64,000 bases of DNA from Eremophila alpestris peregrina (lineage: Eukaryota > Chordata > Aves > Passeriformes > Alaudidae), in NCBI GenBank assembly GCA_009792885.1, contig WMCF01000055.1, positions 3,878,848-3,942,847 on the forward strand. Reading direction: 5' to 3'. Position 1 is the first letter of the stretch. Each line of letters opens with the position of its first letter. The position numbers and the translations under genes were made by a program. The notes beneath the pieces were generated by a model. It was given only the letters and a program-made list of their open reading frames with translations. It did not search any database and had not been told where the DNA came from. This document shows positions 50,601 through 63,500 of this stretch, one piece after another.

Positions 50601-53600
50601 GGTTTTGCATGATTGCCTTGGTTTTGTTCTCAACAAAACTTTCTCCTTCATGGTTTGACATACAGTTTGTGTAAGGCTCTGATCTTGGAGTCTTCACCTG
50701 GACATGGACTGCACATGGCCTCAGAGCAGCATGTATGAGTTTGTGGTGGCTAGGACTTGCTGGAATTGAGGCACCTCAATAAAATGAAATCTCAAGCACT
50801 TCAGCCTGAACATCCAGTTCTTCAGGAGCAGCTGACAGAATCCTTCACGTGTGTCTCCTTTGATCTGTATATGGTGGAAACTGTGTGGCCTACAGAAACT
50901 GAGTGATCAAAGAGCATCACTGGGTTTCTGCAGTAAAAATTACATAATAAATGTCTCAATTCAGCTGTAGTCAGGAAAATTGCAGTGCTATTTTTGAGGG
51001 GCAGCTCAGCAAAATGCATAATCTATTGAAGCTTCTTTTAGCATAAAGTCCAGTAACTTGAATTTGTGTGCAATAGAACTGAATTCTTTTTCCTGAAGTT
51101 TTGCAATACATCTGTCTCCATGGATAACTCTTATCCTTTAGAATTTACACTGGCTTCCTTGAAAAGTGTATGACTGTTCGTGTGTATATATGTGTAAACA
51201 TCCTATGTGTTTGCAGCTATTCTATTTCTGAAATGCTCAAGATAGAGGACAGCAATGATAGTCAAAGATTTATCAAATACCTCTGTTTGTGGGACTTTTT
51301 TTCAGTAAGATAACAGAACATTTTGATCTGCAGGTGCTATAAAGTAATACAGAGCTTTTTTTTTTAAAGCCAATGCAGTATTGGCTTTGGCAGAAGAAAT
51401 AAAGCCAGCTGTTTGTCACCTGGAGGAGTTTGGCACAAACATTTAGCACTGACCAAGATGGTGCTATTAGATCTGTAGGTGAAGAACTTAAAACTACACC
51501 TGGAATATCTTACTACCAAAATTCTTTCTCTTTAAGAAGCCCTTTATTGAGACTTTCTACTATTGAGTACTACATTTTTACTGAAAGTGTGTGCCATGAA
51601 AAACATTTGGCATGGAAAAGTGAAGCAGTAGGAGCTGTAATATCTACTATTTAAACTGTTAAGCAATTTTGTAAAGCCTTAAAGGTTTTAAATGTAAGGA
51701 ATTAAAAATACATTAAAAATACATTTGTGAGGGCTAGAAAGTACCATTGGAGTTCAATGACTTCATTTTTTCTCAATATAATGTTACTGTTCTTCCTATT
51801 ATTTCTCTATTTATGTATTTAACCATAAATGTGCATAGTGTATCATGTCCCCAGTTAGTGATCTGTGTAATTTAAACTCCATCTATCCATAATTATCATA
51901 TCTCTACTGCTTACCCCTGCTGAGTGGTACATAGGTGATAAGAGCTGGGCACTCTTCACTGAATAGCTGATGCCTGAACTAAGAACAGTATAAACTGAAC
52001 CAATCCTGTAAAGGCAAAAATAGTTGTTTTTTTAAATTTATTTTTTAAACTTAATTCGTTGTTCTAAAGATGGGTAAGAAGTCTCTACTTCCCTGTAATA
52101 TCTTATAGTTTATATAATTTCTTAGTAGTCAATAAACTAATTGCTGAGTCATTGGAAATAAATTATTCTCCTCTCCTGAATTTAGAGAATGTTTATAAAG
52201 ATTTTTAGGAAATCTATATGAAGTTATTTGGTCTGCAGAAATCCTTGTTTAGAATTTTTCATGATGGCTGCAGATTTGTAACATGAAGATATATTTTTGC
52301 TTTTTCACTCCAGGAAATAAAAACTCCAAAATATCCAGTATCAAAATAATTTCAATTCTGTTCTCATTTGAAGAAAAATACACACACTTATATTTCTTCT
52401 TTATCATAGACCTCAGATTATTAAGACAGCTCACCTAATATTGGTTTTATTTTAATGTCCAAGTTAGAGTTTGGATGTTCCTAGGTATCTGTTGCTGCAG
52501 CCCAGTGGCATTTCACATCAAAAAATATTCACTGTCTGTGGGAACTTGACATTTAAAATTCTCCTGCACCATTGATCCTCACTGTAAATACCTTTGCAAT
52601 AATCTTTTCTATTAAAAAAAAAGCTAAGAAAGATGAACTGAGGATTGGAAAAGAGCTATTAATGAGTAAAAAATAAGAAAATGTAACTGACCCCAAACAT
52701 ACTTTAGATATTTTATATATTTGGACTATATTTTATATAATAGATATTTGGAACATTACTTTGGATGATTGGTGATTTCCTGCACAGAAATGGTCTATTT
52801 GTTAATATCTCAGATCCTAATATAGTTCCTGAATTTATACCATTTTAACTTTTATTCTTTAAACAGAATGCAATACAGGCTCAGTCCTTTAAGACAAATT
52901 ATTATTCTTTCTCTAGGACTCCAACAAAAATAATTATATTAAACTGGCATAAAGGAAGATTTTAATCATTAAAGAAGTAAATGTTATAAATATAATAAAA
53001 GCCTTTATTTGTATGTGCATAGATATAAAGATATTTTTAATTTCATAATTATCTCTGCTAATAGAAGAATTTTTTTCAAAAAATAAAAAGAAGTTAATTC
53101 TAGAACATAAAATATTTGTATGTGAAGTATTTCAAGGTTTTGCTTAGGTAAAACACCATGGATCATGTTTTTTTTAAATCTGTTGTTGTTTGGACTTCAC
53201 TACTTAGATTTCAAATGTAATTGTACTTGCCTATCTCTAGACTATCTAAACAAGAATTTGCCAGAGACGTTATCAGGGTAAATTCAGTTTAGTTACATTT
53301 TCAGAACTGTAAATTGGTGAGTATACATAAGATCAATTGTACTATGCAACTTTACTGAAATTGAAGACCTGGATCTTACTTATTTTCAAAGATGTATTAA
53401 TCAAAACAGTTGTGAATATGGCAATCTGGAGGGCAGTTTGGAGACGAGAGTTTAGTTAGCTGCATGGTGCCTAAGTACAGTTTGCTAATATTATTCTGAG
53501 TTTCATTACCATTAACAAAATCAATATTAATTTGTAAGAAGGCTGCCAGGAGTATCTCAGTGATGCAGAGACGTAGCCAAGGGAACTTAGGTGAGGTTTG

Positions 53601-55747
53601 CCCAAAGGAGAGGACAAGAAGAGTGCCTCCAAGCAAATGGCTGAGGCTGTAGGGTCACCCATGTACCCCTACAACATCCTGTTTCTCCAGTGCTGGAGAG
53701 GAGACACTTGAGCACCCCTTGGTATTCCTCCCTACTTTGGGAAAAGAAGTAGGAAGGAAAGTGCTGTTTAATATACGTTGGCCTTGAAAGACTGAGAAAT
53801 GCATTTCACACAGTGTTATGCTTGAAGAAAACTTTGATTCCTTCTCATGTGTGAGGCCAAGCTATTTAAGTATCACTGTTATGTAAATGTTTACATTTGT
53901 AAAAAAATATTTTTCCTCTCAGTAATTATATCTATTCAATGCATACCATAGTCACTTAGCAGCAAACATTAAAACAAGATCCTTAAAAAGAGACACCCCA
54001 GTCATTTGGCAAAGAAGACTGCAACAATCTTCTGCTACTTGCTCCCCCTTCCATTTTAATTGTTAATAACTTTTCAGCATGCAGGAGAAGTAGTCTCCCA
54101 CCATGCTAAAGCAGTCAACCTAATTGAAAAGAAATACAAGTAATCTAGCTCACAGCTGAAAAATTCAGCTAAAATGCAATCTGTCATTATCATTCCAATG
54201 CCAATTTTAAATAGGTATTAAAGTAAATGGGAGAAACATCTTCTCATTTATCTTACAGAATAATTTCGTTTTTCCAGAAATCCCTAATCCCTAAATGAAG
54301 ATTCTGCCTGATACCCAAGAAAACACTCAAGACTCAGCCTCTAGTGTCTTGGAAACCAGATCCAAAAATAGAGGAAAAATTTTCCTATCATGAATTAATC
54401 TCATTTGAAAATGATTTAAAAAATACAGTTTATGCAATGCAAATCCTCACTCCCAGAATAACCTGTATTTGTGGTTGTTATGCCACAGTCAAGAGATAAA
54501 TTACTGCTCAGTGAGCTGCTTCAGCATGGCAACGTGAACTGCAGCTAGGATTAAGGAAACTGATGAACCATAACGTACCATGAAAGAAATGAAAACATTT
54601 TATGGGACGTAGGGGTATAATTGACAGGTTTCTACTTTTTGATACTATTAACCCTTTCAGTGGTAAGATAATATTTGAAAACTATCTTGCATTGGGAAAT
54701 TATATGCCACATTTAAAAGTATTAATACTTTTAGTCAGCAAATTATTATATGCTATATAATACATTTAAATTTAATTTGGACAATATTGTATTGTGATGA
54801 TGAAAACTTGTTTAGTGGAGATAAAAATTCAGCTCAGATGGGAAAGTTGGATTCATTTGAAGATGAAACATCTTCAGATTTCTAATTACTAAAGCATGTT
54901 TCTGATTAGGTAAAAGTATGTTGTAAAGATGTCAGATGGAAAATCCATCAAGTCCTTAACAGGTCAAGTTCAAACAAAATCTTACAAAAACTGTTACTAT
55001 CAAACCATACTTGGTCCTGGTCTCATGACAGCTTTCTTCAGACTCCTCCACTGACTGAAATTCCCTCATCTGAAGAAACCTCAGGCTCTGTACTATGTTA
55101 CATGTGCTCAACCAGTGTAAGAAAATATCTGGATAAAAAGATACCACTGTATTAAACTTGTCAAATTGAAAAAGACAATTTTTAGCATTCTACACTAAAA
55201 CGTTAGGGATAATTATTTTTTCCTTCAGCAGCCTTGCTTTCTCTATTCCTTGCTTGAAGTAGTAAAAGATTCCCCCAGACTGAACAAAGTCTATGTTCTC
55301 AGGAGAAATCATCTGCTAGTAGAAAATAATGTGACATTCCTTATGTTAGTCTTTCCAGTGTTCATGAACTGGAAAATTTTGTACTTCAAATGAGACTTCT
55401 GTTGTAGCTACAGTTGTAGTGGTAGAGAAGACGAAAACAAGAAACAAAGTTAGGAAGAATCACAGCATAATCTGTGCTTTCTACGGTGTTGTTTTATAAT
55501 CAATAGACACTACTATTTTAGAGGGATCTAATTCAGTAGTTTTCAAGACTCTTTCTGTGAGTTAGTATAAGTCTAGTCTCACTCAGTGTACATATAGTCC
55601 TAAATTCATGCGACTTAGATCAAGATTTCTTTTCATGATGCTTCTCCAAACTGTGTTTTTAGTCTGTCTGCATTCTGCTACAGCTTGCATATAAAGGTAA
55701 TTAGTGACAAAACTTACTGTCTCACTGGTGAGAATCACTACTAGAGA
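44663..55747. other. Unique AT-rich non-coding DNA, no gene recognised
   Basis: This is eleven kilobases without a recognisable gene or CR1 piece. The 47480-47980 stretch is GC-richer and carries overlapping open frames on the minus strand (130 and 86 codons) and plus strand (64 codons) with no domain. The 53500-53770 stretch is another mildly GC-richer patch. A C-rich run lies at 46628-46641. Diverged retroelements may underlie these patches, but I could not identify any. Confidence 0.55.
51701..51722. repeat. Two-copy 11-bp tandem duplication
   Basis: ATTAAAAATAC occurs at 51701-51711 and again at 51712-51722, followed by a partial third start (ATT). It is a simple AT-rich slippage repeat. 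Confidence 0.85.
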
Positions 55748-55980
55748 GTAGGCCTTAGATTAGGTAAAAGGAAAGAAATCTTTACTGTGCTTATTGTGAG
55801 GCAGTAGAACACATTGGTGATATTGTGGGTGCCCCATCCCTGGAAGTATTCAAAGCTAGGTTGGATGGAATTCTGAGCAACCTTGTTTACTGAAATGTAT
55901 TCCTGTTTATGGTGAAGGAGGTTGGGACTAGATGGTCTTTAAGGTCCATTCCAACCCAAACCACTCCATGACTCTATAAA
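55748..55980 (+). mobile_element. CR1 LINE 3' end, well preserved terminus
   Basis: The sequence follows a CR1 3' end in order: AGATTAGGTAAAAGGAAAGA, AATCTTTACTGTG, GGGTGCCCCATCCCTGGAAG, TATTCAAAGCTAGGTTGGAT, TCTGAGCAACCTTGTTTACT, then GGTTGGGACTAGATGGTC and TTTAAGGTCCATTCCAACCC. It ends at CACTCCATGACTCTATAAA, close to the usual ATTCTATGATTCTATG terminus. This is the most diagnostic bird signature in the window. The copy is 5'-truncated to about 230 bases and non-coding. A second CR1 tail of a different wording follows 110 bases downstream in the same orientation. Confidence 0.95.
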
Positions 55981-56089
55981 GCTTGACAGACACTTCAAGA
56001 AGGGTGAAAAAAGCACTTCTTTTTTGACTTTTGTATTTCTTCTGGTGACGTTATATAAGTCAAAGCTGGAAAATAGATACATATCTGTT

Positions 56090-56278
56090 GGGACTCACAC
56101 AGGGAACACTGGAACCAGCTCCCTAGGGAAGTGATTGAGTCACCATTCCCAAAAAAGTTCAAAAAATGAACAGGGTGTGGTACTTTTTGATCTGTTTTAG
56201 TGGGAATGGTGGTATATGGTCGAAGGTTGGAATCAACCTTGGAGATCTTTTTCCACTTAAATAATTCTGTGAGTCTAA
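56090..56278 (+). mobile_element. CR1 LINE 3' end, second subfamily
   Basis: Recognisable pieces in order are ACTGGAACCAGCTCCCTAGG, GAAGTGATTGAGTCACCATT, a degraded middle 'GTGTGGTACTTTTTGATC', 'GGTTGGAATCAACCTTGG', and 'AGATCTTTTTCCAC...AATAATTCTGTGAGTC'. This is the 'GGTTGAGTCACCATCCCTGG' type of CR1 3' end, which differs from the copy just upstream. It is diverged and truncated at its 5' end. Confidence 0.88.
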
Positions 56279-58641
56279 GAGGAAGGAAATACATTGAGGA
56301 GAGTCATGGCAAAGACTGTTTAGAATATGAACTACATGATTTTTTATAAGTTGCATTATTCTTCACAGCAACTTAAAATCTAAAAATGTGTGTTTCATGC
56401 TCTGTCTATTTAATTTGGCAGTTGGGAAGAAGGGACAAAACAATGACAGTAATAATAGAAGTTATTTTAATAGTAATCTCTCACAATGGCAGACTGGAAG
56501 AAGGGAATTTAGGTGATATTGTAGTGATACTGCATGTAGAATGCAGATTAGAATGAATTAGGAAGAAGAAAATATTTTTGCAAAACACTGCCTGTCTGAA
56601 TACAGATTTCATAATCAGCACAAGAAGATGTTGAAACAGCGAGTTTCTTTTGTCCCAATACAAGCCATTGTTTACAGAAGTTAAACTATGTTGACTGCAT
56701 CATACTATGAAACACAGGATCTAGATGAGAAAATCAAGCCATTAAACTCATAGCACCCAAAATTTCTACTTTTCAAAAGTGGAGTAATAAACTACAGAGA
56801 GAGCCAAGGCAGAGGAACGATATTTTCTCGACATTTGGCAGCAGTGACTTGCCCATGGTTATAACTGTGGCAGGGTAAATTTTCTGTAGGCTTCCCCCCA
56901 CATCAAGCTATCTGCACTTCTAGTGGAAACTACCTCTTCACAACAAAATGTGAGTTGAAAAGTAAATTGTTAGTAAACCTTAATTTTTACTTCTTATATA
57001 TATATATTTATACTTCTTATAATACTTATCTATATAATATAGAAGAGGTGATAATATGCAGTTTTCCAAACAGAACATGAATTCTGTGCAGTCTCTTGTT
57101 GTCTGCCAGAGTTTAAAGGCGGTCAGATTTTCTTGAAGGGAATGAATATGAGCAGAACAGGCTATTCTAGAGCTCTGATTAGGTGCTTACAGGTTATATT
57201 TATTACAGAAATTTCTTATGATGTTAAAATATTTGTTACCAATTGGCAGTTGTTTAAGTTTTCATAGACTGTTCAGAGTTCCAGGATGATTTTTGTGCGT
57301 GTGTGTCTAGGGAAATGCCTTCAAGGTGTAGGAGGTTGACTGACCATACTTTTCTTTCTTTAAATCCATGTATCCAAACAAAAATATTCCACAAATTTTT
57401 CAAGTAAACATTGCAATTAAGTTTATTTTGCATGGAAAGACTCTCAGTCAGATCTATGCTGGGCCTTATTATAGTAATTGATACAGGTCAGTCCTGTTTG
57501 ATGCATATTTGTGTGTGTGGAGGGGAGATATAATTGTTGAAAAAGAAAAAAAAGCCCTGATAAAAAGTATTTGCTATTCCTTGCAAATCCCAAATATCCT
57601 TAGCGAAAAATAACTGCCACAGAAACTACCCTCAATGTCCTCATCAAAAACAACAGGGAAAGCCTCAGCTGGAACCATTTATTGGCTTAGTCAAGTGCTC
57701 CACTGCTTTGTTCTAAATATGTCAGCTTTGATTCATCCTCGGGCTTAGTTGCTGTCAAACACTGTTAAATAGAACTGGAATTCAGCATTGCACCTAGGCA
57801 TCCACTAAGCCAAAACCATAATCACTTCTGCAGACATATGAGTAATCTGTTGCACTAAAGAGTCATGGCATTCCTGTGACGGTATCTTGTACCAAAATGG
57901 AATTCTGGTCTTATCTTTGGCACCAGCTAGAGGTAAGAAGTTCATAAGAATTGAAAGCTTTGGCAATAAGCTTTGTGACCTGAGAAGAGGAAGATTTCTC
58001 TTTATGTGTTATCAACACTGTCAGGGCACATACAGGAGTACATCATGAAACAACAGTTAGGATTATCCTCACCAACTAAGGCATTGGCACCATTTAGCTT
58101 AACATTTTATTGGAGTCGTTGGTGTGAGACTAAATGGAAAAAAAATAATAATTTTGAGAGATGAATGGTTAAGGACAAAGTACTTTGAAGTGGATAAGGC
58201 AAAACCAGGTTTCATCTACAGACTGCAACAGCAGTTAAAGGACTCAGAATGGCATGCTATATTCTTCTGCTCCTATCATTTACACAGATTTCAAAGCTAT
58301 TGTTAAGGAAAACAGCATCTGAAAGCAGTAAATATTTGGGTGCCATGTGAGAAATTAAGATGGAATGCCACCAGTAATTGCCAGTGTAGTACTTTACATT
58401 ATGGTGAAAAGTAAAATTTGAAGGCAAGCATGGTAAATGGAAATACACATGGCACCTTTAGCACAATATGGTTTTATTTCAAAATGTGAAAATGGACCCC
58501 AAGGACTCCTAGGGATGAATACCTTCAGAAACTTATTCAGACACGTCTTGTATTTTACTTTTTTGTGAAACAGAGGGTGTATGACATATTCCCAACAGAT
58601 ATTTTAAGTGGTACATAAATGTGTATTCTCAGTAATCTGGG
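56279..58641. other. Non-coding AT-rich DNA between CR1 copies
   Basis: No gene is recognised. A short (TA)n run lies at 56996-57009 with TACTTCTTATA wording repeated on both sides. Short open frames (up to 63 codons) show no domains. Confidence 0.55.
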
Positions 58642-58880
58642 TATGCCAGGGGAGGTATAGGCTGGGTATTAGGAAAAAAATTCTTCACTGAAGGACTTGT
58701 CAGGCAGTGGAACAATCTGCCATGGGAAGTTGTAGCGCCACCAGCCCTGGAGGTATTTAAAGGATGGGTTTGTGTGGACTTTGGGGACATGGTTTATCAG
58801 TGGTCTTTGGCAGTCTTGGCTTAACGGTTGAGTCTACTGACTTAGAGGTATTTTCCAGTCTAAAGTATCTTATGATTCAG
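58642..58880 (+). mobile_element. CR1 LINE 3' end
   Basis: The order TGCCAGGGGAGGTATAGGCT, GGGTATTAGGAAAAAAATTC, TTCACTGAAGGACTTGTCAG, GCAGTGGAACAATCTGCC, TGGGAAGTTGTAGCGCC, CCTGGAGGTATTTAAAGGAT, GGGGACATGGTTTATCAGTG, TTAACGGTTGAGTC, then 'TTAGAGGTATTTTCCAGTC' and 'TATGATTCAGTATT' matches a CR1 3' end over about 240 bases. It is the same broad type as the copies at 30.4 and 56.1 kb and appears less degraded than either. Truncated, no coding sequence. Confidence 0.93.
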
Positions 58881-60469
58881 TATTATTTCGTGATATATTC
58901 AGTAAAATTTCTATATAAAGCCATTCGTTCCTTCACATAATACACAGGCTTTTGGATGGCAAGGTCACATTCCCTTCACCAATGACTAAAGCATTTCTTG
59001 CAGTTGGCTCCTAACTGTTGCTCAATTCTCCTACAGAATTCCAGTACTCACTGCTTTTTTGAAAATGTCAAGATTCTTGGTGCAGGGAAGAGAGATTACT
59101 GAAGAATACTACAAATACAAGATCTGAAAATTTCCACCCTTCTCTCCACAATTTCTTCAAAAAACCTATTCTGGACTTGGAAAGTTTTTCAAATAAGTGT
59201 GTGACTTCATGGCTAATGGGTCTGAAAAAGCGGAATCACCAGATTCCACCATGTCAGCAATTCATGCTGTCTTCACAGCATTGCTGGTTTGTTTTTCTAG
59301 TGCATGCAGTGTGTGTGTATGTCTGTGCACAGGGATAAAACAGTAGAGAGTAAGAATTCTTCACTCACTAGACAACAATTATTTGAATATTTTATGCACA
59401 GGAAGAGTTAAGGCTTGTTTAGCTCTCAGCCTGCCACAATATTTACTTTTGTGTTTACAAGTAGCCATTTCATCTGTTTCAAGCAAAACTAAGAAACCTT
59501 AAATCATTAACACAACGGAAGTACAAGACTTGTAAGAAATTCTTTTGCAGCATTTTAAAGAAAAATAACATGAAGGACAAATCGCATACATGCATAAATT
59601 TGCAAAAAACCATCATGAATGCAATTCATTTTTGGATTTAATTTCAAAGTTTCCAGATAATAATTTAACTCTTCTTATGTTCCATGTATTCAATTTAATA
59701 TCAGACTAATTAGAATCGTGGAAATTGCTTAAGAGCACATTAGACCAGAAATGTCAACCCCATAATAGTTCATTAATGAGGAGAGCATTGTGAATAACAA
59801 ATGGATTTTATTAACACTAGTATACATAACAAAAGTAATACCTGGTAGGCCAAGGAAAGGTTTTTAACAAGAAGCCTGTGGGAGTAAAAGTCACTGGAAG
59901 GTAGAATAATAAACTTGCATGGCACACTGAGGAGCTGGGATAACTCTGGCAATCATAGGGTGAAGGCACTGTACTTGATAACTCGGTAGCTAGAAGGGCC
60001 CTGAAGTAACAGCACATGACATGCCTGGGAGATCTCATCAAAGAGAAAAGAAGATCCCTGACAAGAGAAATAGTAAAAAGGACTCCTGGTGGGAAAGCTG
60101 CTGCCATGCAGAAAAGTGCTTCAGAAAAAGATATCCAAGAAACTTCTGCACACTGGGAGGCAGCAGTGTTTCTATTAATTGGCAGAGTATTATTAAGATT
60201 ATGTTGGTAGAGATACTTTTGGAACAGTATGAATAGCACCAAGAAAATAATATTTATTGGTTTACTTTTGTTGTTCCTTAAGTAACAAGTTTTGAGCCTT
60301 TTGTGATATCCAGACAGTTACTTGTGTATTGGTAATTGGTGTACATCAGAAGTAGAGTCACACTAACAATGTTGTAGCCTTTTTTAACAGTACTTCAATA
60401 AATTTTGTAGTAATGTGATCAGTGATTAATTCAGCTCTTGTAAATAAGATGACTTTGTAATGCACTTAT
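58881..60469. other. Non-coding AT-rich DNA
   Basis: No gene is recognised. The longest open frame of the window (minus, 59817-60242, 141 codons) lies here. It is opposed by two open frames on the plus strand (60016-60236), has no recognisable domain, and is taken as chance. Confidence 0.55.
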
Positions 60470-60543
60470 TTGCATTGACTTATGTTACAGCTGTCTCTTA
60501 TACACATCTAGATGTGTATAATTGCATTGACTTAGTGTTACAG
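60470..60543. other. Tn5 mosaic-end adapter junction (probable assembly artefact)
   Basis: Positions 60491-60509 read CTGTCTCTTATACACATCT, an exact copy of the 19-bp Tn5 mosaic end used in transposase-based sequencing libraries. It is joined directly to AGATGTGTATAA (60510-60521), the first 12 of 19 bases of the same end in opposite orientation; together they form a perfect 24-bp palindrome (60498-60521). The unit is flanked by TTGCATTGACTTATGTTACAG (60470-60490) and TTGCATTGACTTAGTGTTACAG (60522-60543), the same host sequence twice with one base indel. An inverted pair of mosaic ends is the junction adapter of transposase mate-pair libraries. I infer that untrimmed adapter was built into the assembly, with one flank duplicated. 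Confidence 0.95.
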
Positions 60544-63500
60544 ACCAACTAAATGTTGCGCTGTCTCTTCCCCAAGTTCAGTGCTAAAAGAGAACAAATT
60601 AGTATCTCTGATACATAAAGCTAACTTTAAACACATCATTGATCTTACTAATCTTCTGTTAGTAAGGAGACTCAAACTTTTCTGGCCGGTGAAAAAGCCT
60701 AACATAACTCAGAGCCATGTTTATGTTTAGCAGATGTTGGCAGGTCACACAGCAGCAAATACCAAGAGAACACAAGAAAGAGGAATCTGTCCGTAGTGTG
60801 GAATTACTTCTGCAATGCCACCTGGTCCAGAACTTCATTTAAAAACCCCAGCAGGTATCACCTGTCAGCTAAAGGGCAGGCTGCTGCAATGCAGCAGCCA
60901 GTGCATAGGGGAACATTTGTGGAATAAAGAAAGAAATAAAATGCATTAAAAAGAACCCATACATGCAAGAAAAGTTGTTCTTCTGCAGAAAGTTAATGAC
61001 CCAAAACCTGTTTTTCCGTCTGTCTGGTCCTGGTTTGACCTTTAAGTGTGAACAGATAATCTGTAAATCAGATCACCTTTTGTTCCAGGTTCTTACTATC
61101 TCTGACCATTTGAAAAAAACCCAAAAAGTTACTCTTCTGCTTACAAAGCTGTGCTACATTTTTTAAAACTCTGGTCCTTTTTTATTTCCTGGACAAAGCT
61201 TGATCTTTGATTGCAAAGTTCAAGAGAATTATGTTGTTGTTAATTTATGGTATTACAAGTAGTGCATACAATCCAAAAGCAAAATATTGAAAGAGAAATA
61301 ATTAGGCATATTTTGTTCTAGCAGCTGTGTTTTACAAATAAAAATCCTTGGGAGGAGTTAATTAGCTCTTCAAAACACAGGACACTGTAAACTTTCAGTT
61401 GAGGAATGTAAATTCAGAAAGCGACCATAGCAGTCACCTAAACTTACTACACATATGGAAGTGGCCAATATGTTTCCGAATTACTTCCAATTTAAACCAG
61501 TTGATTTATAATTTGAGATTTAAATGAAGTTTTGAATAATTCACTGTGTTGTAAGTCGGTTGTTTCGTAGATCTGTGGTGCAGTAAATTTGGTATTGCCA
61601 CTGCAAGCCAAAAGACGCAGATGTTGAGTTACCCCTGCAAATCACCCAAGATGAGCCTGGTCAGTTTTGCTCTGGCTGCCTTTCTTCGGCTTCCCTAAAG
61701 ATGTGGTTTAACTTTTTTTGTCTGGTGTGCAGTTGAATATTTCTTAACCTGTTTTTCTTTAGGTTAGCTCCGTGCAATTTTGTGGTGAAGTGTTATAAAT
61801 TTTTTTTCCTATATCTGTAAGTAATAACCAGTATTAGTAATATGTTGTTCTTTGTAGAATGAAAAAACTTCTCCCCCCCCAAAATAATATGGAGTTGAGG
61901 AGAAACAGACAAAGGATGGTAGTAACAAAGGCCTTCTTGAAAGGTACAGGCTGGGGATAACAGCAGCTGTTATAAACATGCAGTAAACAAATTGCCAATA
62001 TTGCCAATAAATGTAGCCTTGGAAGTCACATAAAAGCAGTTACAGGGAAAAATGAAAGGCAGAGCAAATGTCTAGGATATGCAATACACACAGTGTGTGC
62101 CACAGGATATGAAGATATCATGTGGAGGTGTAGACTTAATGGAGATCAAGGTACAGCATGGTTTAAAAACATTCAGACTCAAAGTGATGCAGACCTTAGA
62201 GCTGGGAGAAGGAGAAAACCCACTGTCAGCATCATACCCCTCGTGGTGTAGAAAGCTGACCTCTGATCAGTTTTCCCACCTTTTCCTCTTACAAGAGATC
62301 TCTTTACTGACTTTAGAATCTGGACAAGCAGGGGAAGGGGTAGCACAGCACAAGTGAAAGGCTAGATATACAAAGTGCATGGATAAAAATTTTAAATGTG
62401 CTATTCATGAGGCTTTTTGTATAATAATATCCTTTGAACTGTCAGCATCAGTATTGTTGTAACTGGGGTAGTAAGTCTTTGAGTAGGCACATAAAATTCA
62501 AACAATGTACTCTTGGCTGCAAATACAAGAATTTTTTTTTCTCTAACTCACAAAAGCCACAAAAGGTGTGAGCTCTACTATTAACTAGCCTCAGTCATAA
62601 ATCTGCATTTTAAAAAATTCTGTATTTGTCTAGAATAACAGTTCCCATCCTCTCTGAATTTGTCATATCTGGCATATGCTACATGAATCTTTGTGAGATT
62701 TTACATCTGTCTATAATAAAATTAATATTCCACAGGCAAGTTATTTAGAGTTCAATTTAGGTTTTAAATTCTTTGAAAAGATGGAATAAATAAACTCTGA
62801 TTTAACAGTGGTTTTTAAAAATAACAAGTGACTTCTCGTGTTAGTCTAATATCTCTACTTTTTCAATTTTACAGACTCTTGTGAAATCAAAAGTAGTAGA
62901 TTCAGACAGATTATGACAGTACAGGTCATTCCCCTGGTAGGAGAACATTTTTTGTATTCCTATGTGGTGTCCTCTGTACATGCAGCTCTTTGTTCTTTTT
63001 GTCTCAATCTGACTCTAGGAATCAATGTCATACTGATGATGCAATTTGCTGTCTTAAAGGAGACCCCCAGCTACCAGTTAAATATGAAAATATTTTCTAA
63101 CCATAATATAGGCTGTAAAAGCTGTTTTGAAGTGTGTTTTATTGCTGAGATAATCTTTCCTTCCTTTGGTTTCCCTTGGTATTTTGCTAAATCCCTTCTT
63201 TTCTATTATTGTTTGTTGTTGTCTTCTTTCTCCTTTCCTGTTTAATGCATGTTCTTTTAATTTAAGAATTCTTGTTTTTTTTTTTTCCTTGTGTTATCCT
63301 GGTCTCTTGTTCTGCCAAATTTTAATACAGGGACAAAAACTCCTCATGAATATCATGGCTATGTTTTTCCCTTACTTAGTTTTTATCATAGTTTATTTGA
63401 TAAAGATTTACTTTTTTTTTGATAATGGTTTATTTCTTCAGCTTTAATTCTTTTTCTTTAACAGCTTAAATCTCCAGTTTGTGCATGTTAAAAGAGCTGA

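Noticed and set aside
59817..60242. Longest open frame (141 codons, minus strand) as a gene
   Set aside because: No recognisable domain, opposing open frames on the plus strand, and a length compatible with chance in this composition. The translated text is rich in Ser, Phe and Leu, like non-coding AT-rich DNA.
60491..60521. A genuine Tn5-type transposon insertion or natural palindromic element
   Set aside because: No transposon body, no 9-bp target duplication, and the exact inverted mosaic-end arrangement of a library junction adapter.
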